64,000 nucleotides of DNA from Whitmania pigra (Eukaryota; Annelida; Clitellata; Hirudinida; Haemopidae). Where the stretch lies: the NCBI GenBank assembly GCA_021613335.1, contig JAJTWR010000090.1, positions 1,478,501 through 1,542,500 on the forward strand, given 5' to 3'. Under the pieces are notes generated by a model. It was not told the DNA's origin and did no database searches. It was given only the letters and a program-made list of their open reading frames with translations. Position numbers and translations under genes: made by a program. Shown piece by piece: positions 1-23,109 of this stretch (within the stretch, counting starts at the first letter, position 1; each line of letters begins with the position of its first letter).

Positions 1-8038
<8,038 letters not shown>

Positions 8039-9003
8039 CACACGAGCCCGATAGCCGCTTATATTTACTACAAGTATACTGTACAAACAACCACCTACTA
8101 CCGGCTTACTAACACGCTCCGGCAATGGCTAATAACTAACTAACTAACTAGTGGTTAAGATAATGATTCGCTGATGGCGATATTTCAAAATTCCTTTAAC
8201 AAAACCCGGCTAATGGCCAACGATGCTAGCAATTGAAATGTAAGCAATCAAAGTGTTTTCTTAACAAAGCTATTACGATTTATAATCTCTAACTTCGTCG
8301 TCAAATTCGAACGAAAATGCGTCAACGAAAAATCGACGCTTCGCCGAAATATTCGAGAAAATATTCGTTAACTTGTATTGTTTTATTTTGTCCTCGGTTT
8401 AAAAATAAACTCCGGTGACTTAAAAATCCCACGTACGCGCCGTAAACACCAGCCTCGAAAATCATAAATAAAAACTAAAAAAGGCAAGACTGAAGATTGC
8501 ACATTTCATATTATAATTCAGCACGCCATTTTCTTCGCCTAGCTGGAACAGCTGCAGCAAAAAATTAGTTATGACGTCAGTAATAGGTTAACATAATGAG
8601 GCAGCCCGGTTCTGTGGCATAAATTAGCATATTAATGAGCTGGCTGCGTCATCCGAGATCTACGTACACTAGTGATGGATGGGTGGATGGATGGAAGGCC
8701 GGCTGGATAATTTAGAAATTTAAGGAAATTAAATTAAGTTTTAATTAGCAATAATTATGCTCGTTATTATAATTGCGCTTAACGATTAAATTATTTTATT
8801 TTGAATTATTCAATGTTTAATATCGACCGATCGTCGTGTCGTCCTCATAAGCAACCTATTGGCCATGATGACTCATACATCATCATTATCATTATCATAA
8901 GCGTCGTCGTCGTCGTCTTCTTCATTATCGTTTCCAAAATAGCATCGATTCCAACGGAATGATATTTATTTTCCAGATGCCCTCCGTGATTGATAACAAC
9001 ATT
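8039..9003. other. Upstream flank of the Mi-2 gene
   Basis: No gene is recognised here. It should contain the Mi-2 5' UTR and promoter, but I cannot point to a core promoter motif. It is AT-rich unique sequence grading into CAT/GTC-type simple repeats from about 8870. Confidence 0.4.
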
Positions 9004-9300
9004 TTTCCACCATCATCATCATCATCACCATGATTATCATCACCATCATCATCATCATCATCACCATGGTTATCATAATAACACCATCATCATCACCGAT
9101 ATGTCAGAGTACTTCATCATTTGTGATTATATTTTTTGTTTTAAAGGTTGTTGACGTTGCTGAATGTGAGCGATTCGATTCAATGTTTCATCGTAATCAT
9201 CATCATCATCATCGTCAAAATCATAATCGTCATCGTCATCATAACCATCATTACAACGATTATCATCATCATCATCATCATCATCGCGTTATCACAGTTA
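9004..9300. repeat. (CAT)n-rich degenerate microsatellite
   Basis: Imperfect CAT/CAC runs in several blocks separated by short unique sequence. Histidine-, isoleucine- and serine-rich reading frames here are repeat translations. Confidence 0.85.
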
Positions 9301-9404
9301 AGGGCACTAATTAGGTGAGTTGTACACAACAACTTTTACGAGGCTTAACCTTTCTACATGATGATGAAGGTGAAAGTAATATGATTACGATGCTGATGAT
9401 GGTG

Positions 9405-9745
<341 letters not shown>

Positions 9746-10878
9746 GATTACATGAGTGGATGACATTTTGTTAATGACTAAGAGGACGTTGGCGATGACT
9801 ACCACGCGAGATCAGTGTGTTATTCCAATGTGAAGTCTGATAATTATAACGTAATCACAATAATTTAATAATAATATAAATTAATTTCACTTTAAAAAAC
9901 TTGAGATTCTTGAATTAAACTACAGAAGTCATTTTGCCTGTGAGTATCATTCATTACCATCACAACCACCATCCACATCATCATCATCATCACAACCATC
10001 GTCGTCGTCGTCGTCATCATCATCAATGACGACGACAACAGCAACAGTACAGGCGTTCTTACTTTGCGCCATGTTCAAGGATTTGAAACGATTACAACAA
10101 TACTGACTCAAATCTCTACAAAAATAACAACTCGACATCTGCTACTACTGATTCAACAACCACAATCCCAACAAAACAACAACAACAACAACAACAACAA
10201 CATTGCTTGGCACCGCCTAACGATAACCATTCCAGTCGTACCATTAATTTCAGATCTTAATGTTGTTACAGTTGTTGTTGTTGTTGTTGCTGTTGTGGTT
10301 GTTGCAGTTTGTTGTTGTGTTGTTGTTGTTGTTGTTAAAAAGTAACGATGACGACGACGACGACGACGATGATGATGATGATGACGGTGCCTAGTGCACA
10401 CAACGACGCACCAACAACTACACGGAGAGTGCACGCCACCCATTAACTAGTCTTATCGATTCGGGCTTCCATTGTCGAAAAATTTCAGCTAGAAATTCAA
10501 ATCAACCAGGCAGGTGGGCGGGGCTAAACAGCTGGAAAATTATTAAGGAAGCCACGTGAAGGAAAGCCTCTATGCTAAAGACTATAGATTACTCATTAAC
10601 ATAATGACTACGCTCGTTAGCATAATGTATGTTGATTATTAAGTGGCGGTTATGAAAGCAACTTTGTCACCAATGACAAGGATGAGGCTGAAGTGAATGA
10701 AATTGGTGAATCATCATCGTTGATTGGGGAAACCAGATTTTAGTAGTAAACTTTTCGTTTACTGGGTTTAGCTCCGGACTAGTTTAAATGAAAACAAAGT
10801 TATTAAATTATAAAATGTTACAAAATACAAAGTTAGCAAATTATAACAATCGTAATTAAATTTCTAATTGTAATTAGT
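9746..10878. other. Intergenic, mixed simple repeats
   Basis: Short CAT/GTC, CAA (about 10172-10200), GTT (about 10262-10336) and ACG/ATG (about 10350-10385) tracts sit in unique sequence. I see no exon with conserved coding content. Confidence 0.6.
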
Positions 10879-11305
<427 letters not shown>

Positions 11306-12514
11306 TTATAATTACTTCTAATTGTATTTTAAGTTTCGGACGTATATACTTCTGTTGAAGTACAAAATACTTTTCAGTTCAACTGTTCTCCACAGTTCAA
11401 TGATTTTTCATATTTACGAGTTCAGGGTCTGATGATTCGTTCCATATTTTTCACCACAATCGTTATCACTATCATCACCGCCATCATCATCATCATCATT
11501 ATCATAATCATCGTCAACGTCAGAGTCAACATTAACTTAATTAATTGTTATTATAATATATAATATATCAATAATATTTAAAAGATTAAGTTATTAAAAT
11601 AATTTTAACAACAAATATTGAATTTGTGTGCTCTCATAGTCTGCTCTTATCACATTGCAATCATAATATTGTTGCAGTGTTGATGATGATGGTGATGTTG
11701 GTGATAAACGACTGAAGTTATTCCGTAGAAAGTATCAAAAATATATATTTGTTTCCGTTGCAGAAGTTGTCGTCATTAATTGTCTGAAATTGTCCAGAAA
11801 TTAAATATTCACGACATGACCTAATTTCATGACATGACTTAATTCAGTCGGAAGTAGGTCGCATTGGATCAACATCCTGGGAAAAAGTAGGTTGATAAAA
11901 AATGTAGATGGCCCTCATGACGTCATAAACAAGACATCTAATGTCGTCAAGTTTGAAGTCGTGATGATGATGCTGATGATGATGCTGCTGCTGCTGATGA
12001 TGATGATGATAATAATGATGATTTTACTCATCACCTATAATTACATGCATCACGTAACCGTCGCGTTATGAAAATATTATTACAACCACGGTCACACCCG
12101 ACTGAACATCACAACAGCGCTGCTATCATCATCATCGTCGTCGTCGTCGTCGTCATCATTGTCATCCATGTCGTCGTTGTCGTCGTCACCATTACCTCAT
12201 GTCCAAACTTCTCTCCTTTTTAGTTTTAGAAGCCTAACTTGGTAAAAGTAGAGATACTAACAACAGCATTAACTAGCAGCATTAACTCAACCCATTCAAT
12301 CCATCCACCCATCCATCCATTCTACTCAATCCGGCCACCCACTCTGTTCAATCCATCCACTCATGCACCCACTCTTATTCATTCCACCCACCCATTTTAC
12401 TCATTCCACTCAAGCTACTCAACCACACCATCCAATTCACTCTGCAGAATATCGATTGGCAAAAATATTCCGTAAGCAACCAACAACATCCAGCCAGATG
12501 TAGCAAAATGCTCG

Positions 12515-12557
<43 letters not shown>

Positions 12558-13398
12558 GCCATCGTTATTTCATCACTGCCTCCATAGTCGTCATCATCGC
12601 AGTCGTCGTCGTCGTCATCATCATCATCATCACCGTAGTCGTCATCATAGATATCATCATTTCTGCATCACCAACACTGTCTGTACAACAACTTCGGCTT
12701 TTGCTCTAAGTCACTTTTGTCATTTTCGGATTTTTGTCATCCGTCCATCAACCCATCAATCAATCAATCAATCAGTCACCTACTTATCCACCCGTGAGGT
12801 CGGTGCACGAACATTAGCTTAGATAGTTAATTAAATATTCATGAGGCTGATTATGAAACTGCTTTCTTTAATCATACAAGCGTTGGCAACGTTGCCGTTT
12901 AAGTTGTAATAATATAGACACAGGACCGCACACAAGTCATAACCACCCAAAACGACTTCCAAAACGACCGACACGACTACAACGACCGCAGTAACCGCAA
13001 CAACCGCAGCGGTCACAACTTCATCGACTGCACAGGCAACAGCTGACCGCAATTAGCGCAGTTTCTGCTGCGAGCTGTCGGAGCCGTTTATACAAAACGT
13101 CTGCATAATCAAGCAATACATGGATGCTTTATTTCTTTCCACGATTGTCGACCATTCCGTAGCTGCCATTACCACACTGGTTTCTAGAGCCGCTGTTGGC
13201 AGTAAGAGTAATAGATATTAATGACGAGTGCAAATTAACTAATATCATCGATTATTGTTATTATTTTTATTATTGTTATTTGGCTTTTAAATTACAATTA
13301 TTTCACTCCAGGAATAATTTTTAATTATGCTAGTAAAAGTTAACAACTGAAGTTAATAATAATAATAATAATAATAATAACAATAATAATGATAATGC
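11306..13398. other. Intergenic with scattered (CAT)n, (GTC)n and (CCAT)n tracts
   Basis: Trinucleotide blocks lie near 11460-11510, 11955-12010, 12125-12190 and 12510-12660. A CCAT/CCAC-rich stretch lies at about 12290-12430 and an AAT tract at about 13350-13390. No gene is recognised. Confidence 0.6.
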
Positions 13399-13654
13399 TA
13401 AACTGATATTATTGTTAAAAATAATAATAATAATTACGACTGTTTATAATAAGCTAATGATTATTCACGTTCAAATGAGCATCTGACAGCCTCCGAAACA
13501 AGCATGACGTGACGGCGGCACTTCACGGTTGAACGAACATTACGTCTCAACGAGGTGACCGACTGAGGAAATAAAAACGAGAACATTCGTTGACACCAAA
13601 CGAAGCGATGTCAAAATAAATACAACTAGTGGTTGCTGATACTACTACTACTAC
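13399..13654. repeat. Duplicated segment, copy A left arm
   Basis: From about 13438 to 13654 this matches 17714-17935 almost base for base, including the stretch that contains GACGTGACGGCGGCACTTCA. Both end in a CTACTAC run. In copy A the run is followed by a foreign block of about 0.59 kb; in copy B it leads straight into (AAT)n. Confidence 0.9.
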
Positions 13655-13830
13655 TTTTCAAAGATTTTATTTAGCCCTCTGACACTTTCTAGAACCATCA
13701 TCAAAAAAAAAAACATCACCCGAATATTTAAAGTCCTCATACGGGTCAGGGATCACCCAAGGACCATAATATAAATATATTGAGTTCGAATAGAAGTATT
13801 GAAATGGTTAAATAAATTTTCGAAATATTG

Positions 13831-13992
13831 TCATGAATTATTGAAAGTGTTTTTTGTGCGTCCTCTTTGGCCCTTTCGTTTGTGTTTTCCAGGATTTGGT
13901 TCTGAACTCTTCTGCGAGTCTTCTACCTTGACGACGACCTGTCTTGACCTCAGATTACGCACAATAACATTAGAACCGGTTTTGTTAGACAT
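13831..13992 (-). CDS. Small basic 53-residue ORF inside the inserted block
   Basis: The frame opens with ATG at 13992 (MSNKTGSNVIVRNL) and ends with TGA at 13833-13831. The product is non-repetitive, has no cysteine, and ends in a strongly basic tract (KHKRKGQRGRTKN) that could serve as a nuclear localisation or nucleic-acid-binding tail. I do not recognise a family. The opposite strand has a 66-codon frame over 13799-13999, so coding sense is uncertain. Its position within a block carrying a same-strand AATAAA favours the minus reading. It may be a real micro-protein gene, a retrocopy of one elsewhere, or chance. Confidence 0.3.
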   Translation of the reverse strand: MSNKTGSNVIVRNLRSRQVVVKVEDSQKSSEPNPGKHKRKGQRGRTKNTFNNS

Positions 13993-14014
13993 TATTTAGG
14001 GAGGAAATAGTCAG

Positions 14015-14081
14015 TTTGAAGACAAAAATCCGAAGATTCTCAGCGGACGAAAACGTTAACGTTGTAAGTTTTGTCTTCAAA
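14015..14081 (-). other. 13-bp inverted repeat upstream of the 53-codon ORF
   Basis: TTTGAAGACAAAA at 14015-14027 is matched by its exact reverse complement at 14069-14081. The loop is 41 bases and contains the palindrome AACGTTAACGTT. In the minus transcript it would form a leader hairpin ending about 23 bases before the ATG. Confidence 0.6.
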
Positions 14082-14242
14082 TTTTCCCCGTTTCAACGAG
14101 TAGTTTCACCTTTTAACGAATGAAAGGTAGGGGACACGAAAAAACGAGATAATTAAGCTAAACCAGTGTATTTTCTAGCGATATTTTCACAAAAACAACG
14201 CACGAGAAACAAACCGGCCGCACCTCAGCTCTCTCGCTCGAA

Positions 14243-14257
14243 ACTACTACTACTACG

Positions 14258-14288
<31 letters not shown>

Positions 14289-14381
14289 ATAATAATAATA
14301 ATAATAATAATATAATAATATAATAATAATAATAATAATAATAATATAATAATATAATAATAATAATTAATAATAATAATA

Positions 14382-14424
<43 letters not shown>

Positions 14425-14472
14425 TAATAATATAATAATAATATATAATAATAATATAATAATAATAATAAC

Positions 14473-14477
<5 letters not shown>
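14243..14477. repeat. (CTA)n then (AAT)n microsatellite
   Basis: CTA triplets run to about 14288, followed by AAT units with many TAATAT phase slips. This is the expanded counterpart of the short CTA-AAT junction at 17934-17957. Confidence 0.9.
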
Positions 14478-14505
<28 letters not shown>

Positions 14506-14790
14506 GATAATGATAATGATAATGATAATGATAATGATAATGATAATGATAATGATAATGATAATGATAATGATAATGATAATGATAATGATAATGATAA
14601 TGATAATGATAATGATAATGATAATGATAATGATAATGATAATGATAATGATAATGATAATGATAATGATAATGATAATGATAATGATAATGATAATGAT
14701 AATGATAATGATAATGATAATGATAATGATAATGATAATGATAATGATAATGATAATGATAATGATAATGATAATGATAATGATAATGAT
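14478..14790. repeat. (GATAAT)n hexanucleotide array, about 52 copies
   Basis: About 310 bases of uninterrupted 6-bp units with no visible substitution. The paralogous site near 17955-17970 has only two or three units. Alternating Met-Ile, His-Tyr and Ser-Leu frames are artefacts. Confidence 0.98.
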
Positions 14791-14900
14791 GACGACAACG
14801 ATGCTGATGACGACGATGACGATGACGACGGTGATGATGATGACGATGACAACGACGATAACTGAAACTAAAAACCATTCATTACGACTACTTTCTCCAG
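14788..14900. repeat. Duplicated segment, copy A right arm
   Basis: GACGACAACGATG-type sequence leading into ACGATAACTGA and TAAAAACCATTCATT matches 17968-18045. It completes the duplication begun at 13399. Confidence 0.85.
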
Positions 14901-17285
14901 TTGTCGAGCTCATTTATCTGGAGGGTTTGGCTGTATTATTTAGGCCAAAGTTTAAATAATTGTTAACTAATAATTAATTTTATTTTAATTGAGTTTATTA
15001 ATTACAGTTAAGAGTCGTTCGAATTTCAAATTGTTTGGCTTCGTGCATTATTTTTACATGCAATTATTTTTCATTCGCCAGATGTCAGGACTGATTAATA
15101 TTTATTATTTTAGTAGTTAAATTATTAAACCCCCTCGTAATCGCTGATTCGGACAACAACAACATTAAAAAAACAACAACAACAATAAAAATTAAAAAAA
15201 AATTAAAAAACAACAAACCTTTTGACATACTTGCTGGTGCATCAATTTTTTCTTAACCATTAGATAAATGTCCGTTTTCAGGGGGCTTTAACCATGGCCA
15301 TCAGGTGTTCTACATGATTTCTCGATTTTTTAATCATTCCTGCAATTATATTTTCAAGTTACATAAATATCACTTTTTCGAAACTTATCCATAAAATAAA
15401 AATAAAAAATAAAATTCATAATAAGCGATGTTACTAATTAAAACTGTTATTAATCTTGAATTAATTATGAAATGAACCGAAAATGAACCATTACAATTAG
15501 TAACATAGTGGCGGAATTTTAATGCGACCGGCTATTAATAATTTTGAACTTAAGAATAATAATTTGTTCATTGTTTTGCTCTGTTGCTGTAATTACCCAC
15601 TTTGAACAGATGAATGTTCTTTGTGAGTTCAAATAATCTTGTTATTATTCAACATTCTTTGATGCTGTGTACACATCGAGGCCACCGAGATTGAAGAGGG
15701 AAGGGCATAATAAAAAAGGTCCAAAAAAATAATTACAATTTATTACTTAATCGTTTCGTAATTATAAAGTTTTTCTTGTGTGGCCAGATTCGTGATTGAT
15801 GATGGTTAAGGATAATTGTCCTAATTAATTATAATTAATTTTTAATGAAATTGATGTGTTAACATTTGTGTCTTGTCATAAGTAATTGTCACAGAACTTG
15901 AAATTTTAAATTGTCGTAATTTATTTAGCGATGTGTTATAATTATTTTTTTTTTACAAATACGAGCCTATTTTTGTTTTTATAACAATTTTTTATTTATT
16001 TCATATCAATTACAATTAAAATCATCAATTTATTACTATTGTTAATATTATTGATTATTAATTATTATTATTACTGGTACTAACACTAATATAATTATTA
16101 TAAAACACAAATTAATAAATAGTTAATAAATTTTTCCATCATCATCATTTATCGAGCCAAAAGGTCACGGTGCAAAACTTGTGAAAGTTCAAACAAAATA
16201 CAAAACAAGCATTGCCTATGACCCTTGATACTTCTGACCTCTGACCTTAACTGCTTTCTGCTTACAAACTTCCGGGCTATAGTTAACATGCCAGAATTTT
16301 TCTTTAACAATTAACAGCTGCTAATTTGTTTGTTACTCAATGGTTTAGAACTTCCATCGTAATCATCATCATCATCGATTAATTAATAAAAACATTATGT
16401 AATATGTGAGTGGGTTATGCGGAGTATGTGGTGTATTTTATTGTGTCAATTAATTTAAAATTACTATTTTATAATTACATTTTAGTATCTAATATTATTT
16501 CTTAATTAATTTTATTTAATTGTCTTGATTAAGGTTTTTTGCCAGTTCTTTATTTAATCCATGTATATCCCATTATAAGGTCAGTGCAATGTTCAAAAAT
16601 GGTCATTCGTTTAATAAAATATTTCTTTTTTTTTTCTTCTTTAGGTTTCTACACTTTTTCCAGCTGCCTAGACAGTCCTCCTAAAAAATCCCCTCATACC
16701 TCATACCGTATCAGATGACCTTGGATTACTTGAGGGATGAACAACCCATGAATATTTAAATATTTCAAACATTCAAATATTCAGGAAGTCAGCCATTGAG
16801 CTGAAGAATTCAAAATACTCCCAAGAACCTTGGCCTCGTTAACTCAAATTAATATAAATTAATTATTTGTATTATTAATATTAATATTATAATAAATGTA
16901 TAATAATACATAAATATTAATTTATTGTATTATTATTATTAATATAATAATTTTTATAATTATATATAAATTAACTATTTATATTGTTAACATTAATATT
17001 ATAACGTGTTTATAATTTTCTAAATTAACTAAAACACACCAGGTATTAATATTATTATTTAATTTTACATTATTATATATTATATTATTATTCAGTAATA
17101 CATTAATATACTGTTGTTATTGATGTTTTTTTTATAATTATACTTCGTAGACAATGAAAATTTTTTAATGAATTAATATGTTCGTTCAGTTAGTTAAATA
17201 TTTTTATTAATTGTTATTTGTCCATTTAATCTGGTGATAGATCTGGTTGTTGTCGTTAAATTATAATAAAATTTAATGCTAATTT
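14901..17285. other. AT-rich intergenic DNA
   Basis: I see no exon with protein-like content and no RNA gene. Short poly-A, CAA and TAT tracts are scattered through it. Confidence 0.6.
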
Positions 17286-17410
17286 AATTGTAATAAAATA
17301 TGATTACTAATGCAATTACAGAAAATATGATACTAATGTTATTATAATTAAATATGATACTAATGCAATTATAATATAATATGAAACTAATATAATTATA
17401 ATAAAATATG
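17286..17410. repeat. Degenerate AT-rich tandem repeat, period about 35 bp
   Basis: AAAATATGA followed by CTAATG or CTAATAT recurs about four times with drift, broken by a GTTGTTGTTG tract at the right end. Confidence 0.7.
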
Positions 17411-17557
17411 ACTGTTGTTGTTGTTGTAAATATTACATTGCCAAGCAAACATAAATGCTCTGTTTTCACAATCGATTAACGTAAAAAGAAATAATCAAAG
17501 TAAAATATAAATGACGAAAATTAAAAGGGAAAGAAAATATAGTAAATTAATCACAAA

Positions 17558-17559
<2 letters not shown>

Positions 17560-17631
<72 letters not shown>

Positions 17632-17660
17632 TAATAATAATAATAATAACAATAATAATC
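17560..17660. repeat. (AAT)n microsatellite
   Basis: AAT triplets with three phase slips, running straight into duplicated segment copy B. Confidence 0.95.
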
Positions 17661-17941
17661 TAACAATGCTAAACTGATATTATTGTTAAAAATAATAATA
17701 ATAATTACAATAAACGACTGTTTATAATAAGCTAATGATTATTCACGTTCAAATGAGCATCTGACAGCCTCCGAAACAAGCATGACGTGACGGCGGCACT
17801 TCACGGTTGAACGAACATTACGTCTCAACGAGGTGACCGACTGAGGAAATAAAAACGAGAACATTCGTTGACACCAAACGAAGCGATGTCAAAATAAATA
17901 CAACTACTGGCTGCTGATACTACTACTACTACTACTACTAC

Positions 17942-17972
<31 letters not shown>

Positions 17973-18045
17973 GACGACAACGATGATGATGACGATGACA
18001 ACGACGATAACTGAGAGTAAAAACCATTCATTTATGACTGCTCTC
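17661..18045. repeat. Duplicated segment, copy B (contiguous, lacks the inserted block)
   Basis: Carries both arms of the 13.4-14.9 kb locus in direct orientation. Between them lies only a short CTA run, about five AAT units and two or three GATAAT units. Copy B also has about 7 extra bases near 17709. Confidence 0.9.
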
Positions 18046-19108
18046 TCCAAATGTAAAATACGACAACAAAAATAATTATTTATTGATTAATATCGATTTT
18101 CACGAAAAACGGCAGCACGTCGATCGTACAAAACTACTTTATCTGCTTTTGACTTTCACAGATTGATGTTGCAATTACAAGCGAGACAACTCATGAATAA
18201 TTAATTATAATTATACACGATGACGTGGCGATGATAATGGTGCTGCCACTTAATGACATGAAAAGATAATCTGTGGAGACTGAGAAGTCAATAACCTGGC
18301 TTTGACTAATAGAATTAGAATTCAATTAATGTTTGCTTATTTTTTTTAAAATTATTATTCCTGGATATTTTTTGTCGCCAATCTTTGGAATATTTTATGG
18401 AATATTTTGTTAGTGACTAATAATAAGTTAATAATTAATTAAGGAAGATGAGTGGAAAATTTAACATTCATTTTGTACTGTTGCATTGCTGAAATAATAA
18501 TAATATTAATACTATTAATAACAACGTTACATAATATGTTATGTTATTAATAATAACGAAAAATATTAATAATAACATAAAGGTTAATGATCGTCATCAA
18601 CTCATCTGTGCATCCATCCATGATTTTTTTTATTCATTCATTCATTCATTCATGTACACACTCAACAACTCATCCAAACAAAAAAAGATTTTGTGTCAAT
18701 TAACTTTTCCAATCAATTTAATCAGACGTTAAAACTCTGTCATCCAATCAATCAATTTTACCTTTCGTAACTTTGGGCCAAAACGGGTCGATAATAATTA
18801 ATAACATAATTAATATTATGGCTCCCATAATTATTTAACATAATTAATATTATGGCTCCCATAATTAATGTTGAGGTTCCCTTAATTAATTAACATAATT
18901 AATGTTGTGGCTCCCATGATTAATTAACAATTATCATCATCATTACTGTCAAGTGTCAAGACGAAAAGATTTCCGATCACGATCTGAGGAACTGTAAAAA
19001 ACAAATTGGGACTCGTCTGCTCAATTCAGCGCCCTTTTTGTCTTTTTCTTTTTTGATTGGACGCAGTAATGAAAGGTCGTAATTATTCCTAACAAAATAA
19101 AATAACAA
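18046..19108. other. AT-rich intergenic DNA with a short tandem repeat
   Basis: No gene is recognised. At about 18791-18925 a unit of about 40 bp ending in ATGGCTCCCATAATTA is repeated three to four times with drift (GAGGTTCCC and GTGGCTCCC variants). Confidence 0.6.
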
Positions 19109-19265
<157 letters not shown>

Positions 19266-20081
19266 TGTTAATAATTATTTAGAAATGGTTGTCGTAATAA
19301 TTATTGTTTCCAGTAACGAAAATCACTTCTCGAAGACATTGTGAATCCTCGTTTTTATCGCTGATAATTAACGTTACATAACCATCAGAAATTTTCCAGC
19401 AAATGTAAGGAACCAAATTCATGAATATTACACTCTTCAATTTATTGGAAAATCCGAAATCAAAACTATGAAATGGAAACTATGAAATAATAATAAAAAT
19501 AATAATAATAATATGGAAATTATTATTCCCTCGGAAGTCTTGATGATGGAAAAACTGGAGCATATAAATTTTAAATTAAACTAGTTAATTAATTAAGTTA
19601 AAAAAGATGTTAGTTTAGATAAATAAGAGCAGACCAGATAGAAAGAAAGAGAGACAATGATGCTAGTGAGTGGATGGATGAATGAATGAGTGGGGGTATG
19701 AGTAAAAGGACAAATCAAGCATCTATCAGGTCTTTCCCGCTCAAATTTATTACAAATTCTTGATTTCCCTAATTTCACGCCTCAACTAATATATAGAGAC
19801 GTTTCGCTCTGTCTCTTCATAGTCGACTGCTTGAGTTTTATTTTAGAGATTTATAATAAGAATTTTTACTAAATTAAAGTATTATCTATTGTATTTTATA
19901 AATATTCTCTAGGATAAATATTAATTTCCTTATTGTGATATAATATCGTCACTGCAAAATATCATTGCAACGCGTATTCAAATTGCTATAAGACAAAGAG
20001 AAAGATTAACTCTACTTTAAAAAGAAATAGATTTAGGATTTTAAAGTTTGCATTCGCCAAGAACTTCAATCGAGATTCAAA

Positions 20082-22070
<1,989 letters not shown>

Positions 22071-22442
22071 TGTGACTCGTAGTCGATCTTAGGCAATTAT
22101 TTTCATGGCAGTACCTTCAGTATTCAAGTCGATGTATTCCCAGTTTTTGTGTTAATTTAATTTATACTATTTTTTCATGTCTCTTTCATGTTTTTTAAAA
22201 GTTTTTTTTTTTTGAAAGCGGCAGCAGCCAAAAGAGTAATTCTTTTCTGACGAATGTCGCATTTTGTGGCAGCATTTTTCGATGCTTAGTGATGATAATC
22301 ATTGCTTCATTCGTTCAGGCATTTGCCATTTCATTCCTGCAGCCTTAATCAAGTTTTTAGATTAAATTTCGCGTATTTATTAGTCTACATTCGTTTACCT
22401 TTCAATGTTATTTTCGCGGTTCAAAGTATTTGAGTTGGATTA

Positions 22443-22448
22443 AATAAA
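22443..22448 (+). terminator. Poly(A) signal AATAAA for the secreted-protein gene
   Basis: AATAAA lies 373 bases after the stop codon and is followed by a T/G-containing stretch. It is the best candidate 3' end for the 20082-22070 gene. Confidence 0.55.
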
Positions 22449-22469
22449 GCATTCAAATTGCAAATTTGT

Positions 22470-23109
22470 GGCTTATGCTTGCGAAGAACAGCGATTAATT
22501 AAAATTGACTAAATTATTTATTTATTATGTAATAAAGTGAGAACTAAGCTAAAAGTTAAAATATAATAATATTAATCTAAGAACATGTTTGGCATACTTG
22601 ACATGTGAAAGAATATATTAATGAACATTAAGTATTTTATCAAGGAAAGTAACATATTGAATCAATGGTTATTATAACATATCTTACATGCAAGTTACCT
22701 AAAGTTACCAAGTTACCTAAACGAATTATGTAATTAGACATAAATTTATCATTATTAAGATCTGTATTTATTAAACCGTCAGCAAATACCATCTTTATCG
22801 CAACAGAGGCACCGCAAGAAATTAAATGGCATTGAATTTCAAAACTATTTGACATTTTAACAACAATTGTTAATATTATTTTATTTTTTAGTTCTTAGCA
22901 TCGTAATAAAATTTATTCGATTATGTAAGAACTCTAAAAGCCCAAACTCAAAAAACATGTCCAAACATGTATGAAAAAAATCGAGAACAATGAACAGCAT
23001 TACACGTAATCCAAAATCGGATTAAATTCAGCCTCACTACGTACAACTCTGAGCCTCTATGTCCGTCCACACTTTGCCACTTTGTAAAACTGACAATGGA
23101 AATCAGACA
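22470..23109. other. Intergenic between convergent genes
   Basis: AT-rich, with no coding signal. A minus-strand AATAAA near 22916 could end the enkurin transcript. Confidence 0.5.

Larger units (their letters stand above)
13655..14242 (-). mobile_element. Candidate retroposed short mRNA inserted into a (CTA)n tract
   Basis: The block is absent from the paralogous segment at 17.9 kb and is bounded on both sides by CTACTAC runs. Read on minus, it holds a leader of about 250 bases, a 53-codon ORF, a trailer, an AATAAA signal (13671-13666) and four A residues before the GTAGTAG flank. This is the layout expected of a reverse-transcribed mRNA with target-site duplication. The A tail is very short, so a genomic insertion in A, or a deletion in B between CTA runs, remains possible. 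Confidence 0.45.
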
